A stretch of 64,000 nt of DNA. Source: Lomentospora prolificans. Its lineage: Eukaryota > Ascomycota > Sordariomycetes > Microascales > Microascaceae. The stretch covers positions 2,480,001 to 2,544,000 of the forward strand of contig JARFXM010000009.1 in NCBI GenBank assembly GCA_029532625.1, given 5' to 3'. Under the pieces are notes generated by a model that did no database searches, was not told where the DNA came from, and was given only the letters and a program-made list of their open reading frames with translations. The position numbers were made by a program, and so were the translations under genes. Shown piece after piece: positions 58,429 to 64,000 of this stretch (position 1 is the first letter of the stretch; every line of letters begins with the position of its first letter).

Positions 58429-60112
58429 TCACAAAGAAGGAGCGTTCTCATTGAGATCATTGGGTGTGTGGCTTGAACCATCTTCCTTAGCTGCCTCATA
58501 CAGGTCCTTGTACCCCAAGGATTCCAGTCTTGGTTTGGAAACAACGCTGAAGACCTGGGTTTGAAGTCTGGCCCTATCGTAGGGGAGGCTCTCGCTAGTG
58601 ATGGATTTAAGAATATAGCCAGCCACTGTGGTAGTGTGTAATGGCGGGTCCCGAAGTATCTTAGCAATGGCTCCCGGATCCAGGTTAGGATTCTCATGCC
58701 AGATCCGATATGATCGAAGTTGAGCGGGCGTGGCAATGACTTCGGTCTTGCTAGCGCGGTATTGAATGACCCAGTTCTCAGCAGCTGCAACGCGACTGTC
58801 ATTCGAGGCCGTCGACGTCGTGAAGAGTTTAGGCTTCTTGACGCGCCGCTTAGTAGAGCTACCAGTAGTATCTCCCGCTACCACATCCCCGCGTTTAACC
58901 AAGGCAGCTGGGCTACCTTCCAACACCGCTGTGTCGCCATCTGCTGCCTCGCTGTCGGTCACCTCGGTGGCACTAGGCAAATTGGGTGCAGTCACATTGT
59001 AACTTAGCCGGATGGGCAGATCAAGCTCCGCGTGAAAGGGGCGTGGAGGGCATGGGTCAAGGGCTTCTCTTTCTTTTTCAAGAGCATAATATAGCTGCAA
59101 GCCTACGTAGGCATCTGATGCAGAGTCTATACCCGAAGGGTTAGTCCTAGCAGGATGATGTGGGTAAAAGACTTGGGGCTTGCTGCCACTTACAAAGTAT
59201 TTGGGACATGTTTAGTGATTTCGACCACTTACTGGATCGCACGTCCTGGCCCTTGAACAACGGGAGACCGAGGTATTCTTCGACTTGCCTAGCGAGGGGC
59301 ACCAGTTTCTTGTTCACCATTCGCGGCATCCCTATGCTGCTATACTTGACCAGCCTGTATAGGTGACTGAGTTCAAAAAGGCCCCTAGACTCGATTTTCA
59401 AAAACTTGGACAACCGCGTAGCATCATTTCGGATAGCTACCCCGGCTTTCGTAACCCCGGGGTCCTCCATGAGCTTTTTGAAAGACGGTGCAACCATGAC
59501 GTCCCGTGCAGGGAATTGCGCAACATGAAAGAGGCCGATTCGACTCGGGCTTGCAATCTGGATGAGAGACACGTTCCGCTTCGGGCCTTGGTCGGCTGTA
59601 GCATCCGCCTCCCATTCAAGGTCAAAGCCTATCACCTTCTCATTGAGGAAGTACTGACAAGCCTTCTCTGTCGAATGTTTGGTCTTGCAGTAGTGAACCT
59701 TGACTCTTTTCTCGACTCCGTCCACAATAGGGCCACGGTACATCGTGTATGACCAAAACGACTCGGGGCTGCCTTCTTTCGCGTTCTTGGCCTTTTTGAA
59801 CAGTTCTGGGGATATATTGTATTCCAACGATGTGACGGGAACTTCTATGGTGCTTTGCCCGCTCTCGACGCTCTCGGCCTCAGAATCAAAATCGATCCCG
59901 TCACTTGGGCCGGGTGCACCCGACAGGTTGAGCCTAGGGGATGAGCCCAGCGGCTCCTCGTCGATTAGGGAAGGCTCTGACTGTCCATGAGTTGTCCCTG
60001 TGCTGTATACGCGGGACAAATCGAGGACAGGATAAACCACAGCATCCTGTCTCGGGGCGAAGCGAATTCCAACGGCAGGGTCCCATAAGCGGCTAGCTGG
60101 GGAAGAGCTCAT
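58429..60112 (-). CDS. Werner-type 3'-5' exonuclease domain protein (DEDDy)
   Basis: Contains a DnaQ-like 3'-5' exonuclease domain of the WRN/RNase D class, expected to degrade DNA or RNA 3' ends with two metal ions. The minimal model has exons 60112-59194 and 59126-58429, 538 residues. ExoI is VIGFDLEWEAD, ExoII lies in KAGVAIRNDATRLSKFL, and ExoIII is YSASDAYVGLQLYYALE, giving the DEDDy set. The tail is basic and disordered (STKRRVKKPKLF), with a small helical region (AENWVIQYRASKTEVIATPA) that recalls HRDC or winged-helix modules. An upstream exon is plausible: 60332-60244 (or ATG 60314, GCCATGG) spliced over a 73-base intron to 60170 keeps frame and would add a basic, possibly mitochondrial, leader, giving 581-587 residues. 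The donor at 59193 has an identical in-frame competitor at 59232. Confidence 0.82.
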
Positions 60113-60723
60113 TGTACGAAACAAAAGATGAGTCAATCCAAACTCGGCGTGAGGTGCAGAAGCTGGTCTCCTGGATAAAACACAAGAAGATCGCAGGGAC
60201 CAATGAAGCGCCTGTAACACCATGACCATCAAAGTATAAATACCTGTGAACCACGTCGTTCAAACTCATGTTCAGGTTCACTTGTAACAAGGGAATGCGC
60301 AGGTGATTGGCCATGGCGATGCGTAACCGCATGAAGGAGGGAAGCTGCTTTAGAGTGCCATTCTAATAGGCAGAAGGAGCAAGGAGCTGCTGTGGTGCTG
60401 CCATGAGTGTTATTAGGGGCAAAGGAGGCAAAGACTTCGAATCCCTAGCATGGCTTGCGTAGGTACAAACCAACAGCCAGGCAGCAAGAGCGAGAAGCGG
60501 GCGGACGAGCACGGCTTAGTCATCGACAGACCCGATCGGAAGAACCCTCTCAAACCACGGCGTCGGTGCACCGTCGCCGATTTCAACATTGCGAGCGCGA
60601 TAGCCTTGAACATTTTTCAATCAAGGAAGAGAAATCAGAGTAAACAGGTCGTAAATACACTGATCCTCGAATACCGCTCAAACACTTCTCTTAGTACGCC
60701 ACTCACCTACCGTCACCTTCACA
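60113..60723. other. Divergent promoter between the exonuclease and LSM5
   Basis: About 610 bases at most; 60113-60332 may be transcribed as 5' leader or first exon of the exonuclease gene. The remaining roughly 390 bases would serve as a shared promoter with LSM5. No clear motif beyond this. Confidence 0.45.
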
Positions 60724-61297
60724 ATGGCTGCCCCACCAACCCAATTGCTTCCTCTTGGTAGACTCGGTCCCCCACTATGGCCCATCATCAGATGCTACAA
60801 GGTGCTAACCCTCTATAGAACTCATCGACAAGTGCGTCGGGTCCAAGATATGGGTTATCATGAAGGGGGATAAGGGTTAGTACATCCTTATTATGGTCCG
60901 TGAGCCCGATCATGTGTTGGCTGATGCGGATCCATATGCAGAATTCAGCGGAACGCTATTGGGATTCGACGACTACGTCAGTAAGTAAAGAGCCTCGCTC
61001 TGAGTAGGCTGAGTGGATGGCATCAATCTGACCAACTTCTCATAGATATGGTTCTCGAAGATGTGACTGAATTGTAAGGGGACCCCCGGTTTTCAGTATC
61101 GTATCTCTGAGCCGTACTAATCTTCATCAGCGACTACTCTGGCAACCACACCAAGCTCCCCAAGATTCTTCTCAACGGAAACAACATTTGCATGGTAAAT
61201 CACGATTCAGAACGAGTTCTTTTAAATCTTTTTATCTACCCTCATGTTACTAACAGGCGTACAGCTCATTCCGGGTGGTGAAGGGCCTGTATCGTGA
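60724..61297 (+). CDS. LSM5: LSm5, U6 snRNA-associated Sm-like protein
   Basis: Subunit of the Lsm2-8 ring on U6 snRNA (splicing) and of Lsm1-7 (mRNA decapping). Six exons in 574 bases (60724-60757, 60819-60875, 60942-60980, 61046-61073, 61131-61194, 61265-61297) encode 84 residues. The Sm fold is clear: LLPLELIDKCVGSKIWVIMK, then DKEFSGTLLGFDDYVNMVLE and DVTEFDYSGN (Sm1), and KILLNGNNICMLIPGGEG (Sm2). The final acceptor is the ACAG at 61264; an AG eight bases earlier lies directly on the CTAAC branch site and would change the frame and lengthen the protein. All introns are 61-70 bases. It converges on RPB11. Confidence 0.95.
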
Positions 61298-61719
61298 AGA
61301 GAGGGTTTCCTCCCTGAACATATCCCTGCTCCGAAACTATTCGAAAATGCAGCGACGCCACTCTTGCGGGTCAAAGGGTATATGGCGTTCAAACACCGAA
61401 TTGAAACTCCCGCCCCCCCCCCAAAAAAATTCTCTCTAGAACAATGTCTCCGTTCCAATTCTATGAGAACCCTGAACTTGTATCTAGAAACCCCGATCTA
61501 TACTCGTACAGAGCATCAAGATCCTTAGGAAGTAATGAAAAGCCAACGTGATGTGATCCCAAGCCCATAATTTAGTTATCCTCACGAACCCCTCAATTTT
61601 TTGTGCTGGTATCGCTCAGTTCATAAAGACATACGTAAACTCTGCGAGCCAAATCCCAATAACTCCGTGAAAATGATTCCGTACCATCCTCATCAAACTC
61701 TCGTCGCTTTACCAAAGTG
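61298..61719. other. Convergent 3' flanks of LSM5 and RPB11
   Basis: About 420 bases with a C10 run followed by A7 near 61413-61429. No gene or structured element is recognisable. Confidence 0.5.
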
Positions 61720-62422
61720 TCAAAGGTTGCCGTTTTGATTCTGCTCTCCCTCCGTAACCATACGCCGGAGTTCCCACTCTCTGGTGAACTCTTGGCTGAG
61801 ATGGTTTAGATCCCTCAGTAGCTTCTCTAGAACGGACAGAAGCGCTTCCTTGGGAGTGATGGACCCGTCTGTCTGGATTCGAACGAAGAGTTCCGGGACA
61901 TTGGGGTGGGGAACTATAGGCTCATGTTAGCATCGTCCATCAAGAGCCAGGATGGCGAGGAGTCGCGGGGGATGAGAGCCGTGGAGACTTACCCTTGTAA
62001 CCGGCCAGGAGCACATTGCGGTGCTTCTTAAGCTGTTCCGAGATTAGGTTGCCGATGGTATGATCTTCCTTCTTGATGACAAAGTCGGAGCAGTTGGGAA
62101 TTGCTTGAATTCGGTCAGCTTGTATCACGGGTCGAAACTCTGCGCGACATGGATGAGCACCTACCAGTGAAAGGGACTTCCTCGCACTTCTTCTCCCCTT
62201 CGCCAAGAAGGAAGAGCTCAAACCTAGAATAATATTAGATAAACCCCTATGCTTCCAGCATCGTAGTTAAAAGGAAAAAAAATTAGATCTATGAGGTAAG
62301 TGGGGTAGACTCTGAGGGCTCGCGAGGTCATTGACAAGACTTGGCGCGCCCCGCAGGCAGATAGCCTCCAACTATTCAAAGATTCCTGGGTGGAGGATGT
62401 CTTACCTATCGGGCGCGTTCAT
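61720..62422 (-). CDS. RPB11: RNA polymerase II subunit RPB11
   Basis: Core subunit that pairs with RPB3 like the bacterial alpha dimer and nucleates Pol II assembly. Four exons on the minus strand (62422-62406, 62223-62165, 62103-61993, 61913-61720) give 126 residues. The sequence is highly diagnostic: MNAPDRFELFLLGEGEKK, then IPNCSDFVIKKEDHTIGNLI, SEQLKKHRNVLLAGYKVPHP, VPELFVRIQTDGSITPKEAL and LRDLNHLSQEFTREWELRRM. The first intron is long for this window (182 bases) and the second uses the weak acceptor TCAAG, picked because it alone keeps the frame. It diverges from MTQ1 across 483 bases. Confidence 0.95.
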
Positions 62423-62905
62423 ATTCTTGAATAGTAGGGTGGCCGAAACAGGTTACCGTGTACTGTTCAAGGAGTGTGATACCAGGTAGCCGATGAATCG
62501 AGGCAGGCGGGAGGAATTCAGAGTGTCTGAGTTCAAGAATTATGACTATGCCGTCCGAAGAGTTGGAACGAAAGAATTAGAAAAGGAAAATAGTCACGAC
62601 ATATATTACAGATTCAGCGACAATGTAGGTTTCCGTATCGTTGTTTTTGCGGCGGGAAGATTTGACGGGAAAGGACCTCTGCTCCGAGAGGCGACGCGAT
62701 CTGAAGGTTGAAAACGGATGTTCGAGGCTTACCTAAGCAGACCGCGAAAGAGCTGTGCGACCAGCGATCCCTTGTCAATCAAGCTCACCAGCAGCTTCAA
62801 GTTCCGAGAAACGACCCTGAATAGTCTACAATTCAAGCCCGTGGCATATTCAAAACGTCATAGATTTTCAAGACGGGTTTATAGTTCTGTATAATAGCTT
62901 AATTC
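62423..62905. other. Divergent promoter between RPB11 and MTQ1
   Basis: About 480 bases between divergent ATGs. A 72-codon open frame at 62493-62711 (+) is too short and unremarkable to call; it would lie in the MTQ1 leader. No clear motif found. Confidence 0.45.
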
Positions 62906-64000
62906 ATGCCCAGAATCTCCCTCCGCCAGCTCCGCCAGGCTTACACAATCTCACCACTTCTCTCCCGCCTCCTTCCAGCTTGTAGAGATCTCACATCCGC
63001 CCAGAACGAACTCCGATGGCTTCAAGAACACGCCACCGCTACCGCCAAAAACAAATCGGGCGTACAGATACGGCGGAAACTTGCGGTTATGTGTGAAAGG
63101 AGGCGCAGGGGAGTTCCGCTGCAGTACATTATCGGCACCCAGCCCTTTGGCGATCTTGACATCCATTGCGCACCCGGCGTCTTGATTCCCCGGCCGGAGA
63201 CAGAAGCTTACACGGCTCATCTGGCCCACCTGTTAAACAATCGAGAGCTCTTAGGCCCCCGCGACCCGAAACAACCTCTCCGAGTCATGGACTTTTGCAC
63301 GGGAACAGGGTGTATCCCATTACTCTTGTACTCCGTCCTGGTCAAGCGCTTCCCAAACCTCACCGTCCGCGGCGTGGATATCTCACCCGTGGCCCTCCAA
63401 GTCTCGAACCGGAACCTTCGCTCCGCGGTATCGTCAGGCCACATCCCCCCCCCTACTTCCACGCAGACCGTTTCCTTCCTTCACGGAGATGTACTTTCCA
63501 AGCATTGGGTCGATACGCACCTCGCCGGTTCAAGATGCGACGTTCTCGTTTCGAACCCTCCCTACGTGTCCTCCCAAGCGTGGAATCTAGCCCGGGATGG
63601 GCTGAGCTACTCGGCACGTAAGTACGAGCCAAAGCTTGCCCTCGTACCCGGAGATGATGCGCGAGTACCGGAAGGCCGCTGCTTGCATGAAGATGTCTTT
63701 TATGCGGCATTGTTGGATATCACTCTGGTGATCGATCCTAGCGTGGTGCTCTTTGAAGTTGGGGGTGCGCAGCAAGCGGAGCGAGTCGTGCAGCTAGCCA
63801 TGGAGCATGCCTTTGGCAAAAACGCAGACTTTGAACTATGGCGGGATTACCCAGATATACACTCCTCACCAGATGAAGCAGACGATGATGTTGGGGATGT
63901 CCTCAAGATACGGGATGACCCTGGTCATAATGGGGTTGTACCCGTCAGAGGCTGCGGGAATATTCGTTCCGTTTTGATACGGAAGATTGGCAGCAGCCGT
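62906..64000 (+). CDS. MTQ1: Mitochondrial release-factor glutamine N5-methyltransferase (Mtq1/PrmC/HemK), cut by window edge
   Basis: SAM-dependent enzyme that methylates the glutamine of the GGQ motif in the mitochondrial peptide release factor. The frame is open from ATG 62906 to the window end without introns, 365 residues visible. The N-terminus (MPRISLRQLRQAYTISPLLS) is basic and hydroxylated with no acidic residues, fitting a mitochondrial presequence. Family motifs: RRGVPLQYIIGTQPFGDLDI, GVLIPRPETEAY, SAM-binding motif I VMDFCTGTGCIPLL, VDISPVAL, and the substrate-binding NPPY in CDVLVSNPPYVSS. The block VVLFEVGGAQQAERVVQLAM is the usual end of the PrmC core; an acidic insert (SSPDEADDDVGDV) follows before GCGNIRSVLIRK. 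The stop lies past base 64000, probably soon. Confidence 0.92.
   Translation, partial: MPRISLRQLRQAYTISPLLSRLLPACRDLTSAQNELRWLQEHATATAKNKSGVQIRRKLAVMCERRRRGVPLQYIIGTQPFGDLDIHCAPGVLIPRPETEAYTAHLAHLLNNRELLGPRDPKQPLRVMDFCTGTGCIPLLLYSVLVKRFPNLTVRGVDISPVALQVSNRNLRSAVSSGHIPPPTSTQTVSFLHGDVLSKHWVDTHLAGSRCDVLVSNPPYVSSQAWNLARDGLSYSARKYEPKLALVPGDDARVPEGRCLHEDVFYAALLDITLVIDPSVVLFEVGGAQQAERVVQLAMEHAFGKNADFELWRDYPDIHSSPDEADDDVGDVLKIRDDPGHNGVVPVRGCGNIRSVLIRKIGSSR

Noticed and set aside
1..64000. Bacterial-style systems, CRISPR arrays, phage, defence islands or secondary-metabolite clusters
   Set aside because: All supported genes are spliced eukaryotic housekeeping genes; no arrayed repeats, integrases, transposases, PKS or NRPS domains were seen.

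Overview
This window is nuclear DNA from a filamentous ascomycete (Pezizomycotina), most likely a Sordariomycete. The basis is single-copy eukaryotic housekeeping genes interrupted by many short introns (about 49-128 bases) with GTANGT-type donors and CTAAC-type branch points, ascomycete protein families such as the GS-1/Knr4 glucan-synthesis regulator and Cyk3, and long intergenic spaces. I cannot name the genus. I see no plasmid, phage, CRISPR, biosynthetic cluster or intact transposon.

Layout: 0-1 kb, 5' part of the nuclear cap-binding protein CBP80 (-), cut by the left edge. 2.35-3.98 kb, GSK-3 kinase (-). 3.98-13.8 kb, a gene-poor interval of nearly 10 kb ending at a tRNA-Gly(CCC). 14.3-19.7 kb: GET4 (+), a small unknown nuclear-type protein (-) and mitochondrial leucyl-tRNA synthetase (-). 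21.4-28.6 kb: MET12-type methylenetetrahydrofolate reductase (+), an unknown disordered protein with a folded N-terminus (-) and an Any1/SLC66A2-type PQ-loop protein (-). 28.6-33.3 kb is gene-poor. 33.3-41.5 kb: GS-1/Knr4 (+), Rai1/DXO (+) and a GCK-III kinase (-). 41.5-44.7 kb is gene-poor. 44.7-56.8 kb: Cyk3 (+), Ytm1 (-), Sec8 (-) and Vps68 (+). 57-64 kb is compact: an unknown 244-residue protein (-), a Werner-type 3'-5' exonuclease (-), LSM5 (+), RPB11 (-) and Mtq1 (+), the last cut by the right edge.

Most spliced gene models were built by hand by joining exons so that splice sites, phase and family similarity agreed; nearly all stay in frame from start to stop. The exception is SEC8, where the glycine-rich N-terminus is separated from the rest by what looks like a one-base deletion in a C8 homopolymer.

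The genes do not form one pathway. Themes recur: RNA metabolism (CBP80, Rai1, LSM5, RPB11, Ytm1, tRNA-Gly), mitochondrial translation (LeuRS, Mtq1), polarized growth, septation and wall synthesis (GSK-3, GS-1, GCK-III kinase, Cyk3, Sec8) and membrane traffic (Get4, Any1, Sec8, Vps68). I did not find a convincing undescribed system. The points most worth checking are an 8-base microexon in RAI1, paired in-frame donor sites just before the ExoIII motif of the exonuclease, the displaced cysteine in the Cyk3 transglutaminase-like domain, the SEC8 frameshift, and the unusually long gene-free intervals.
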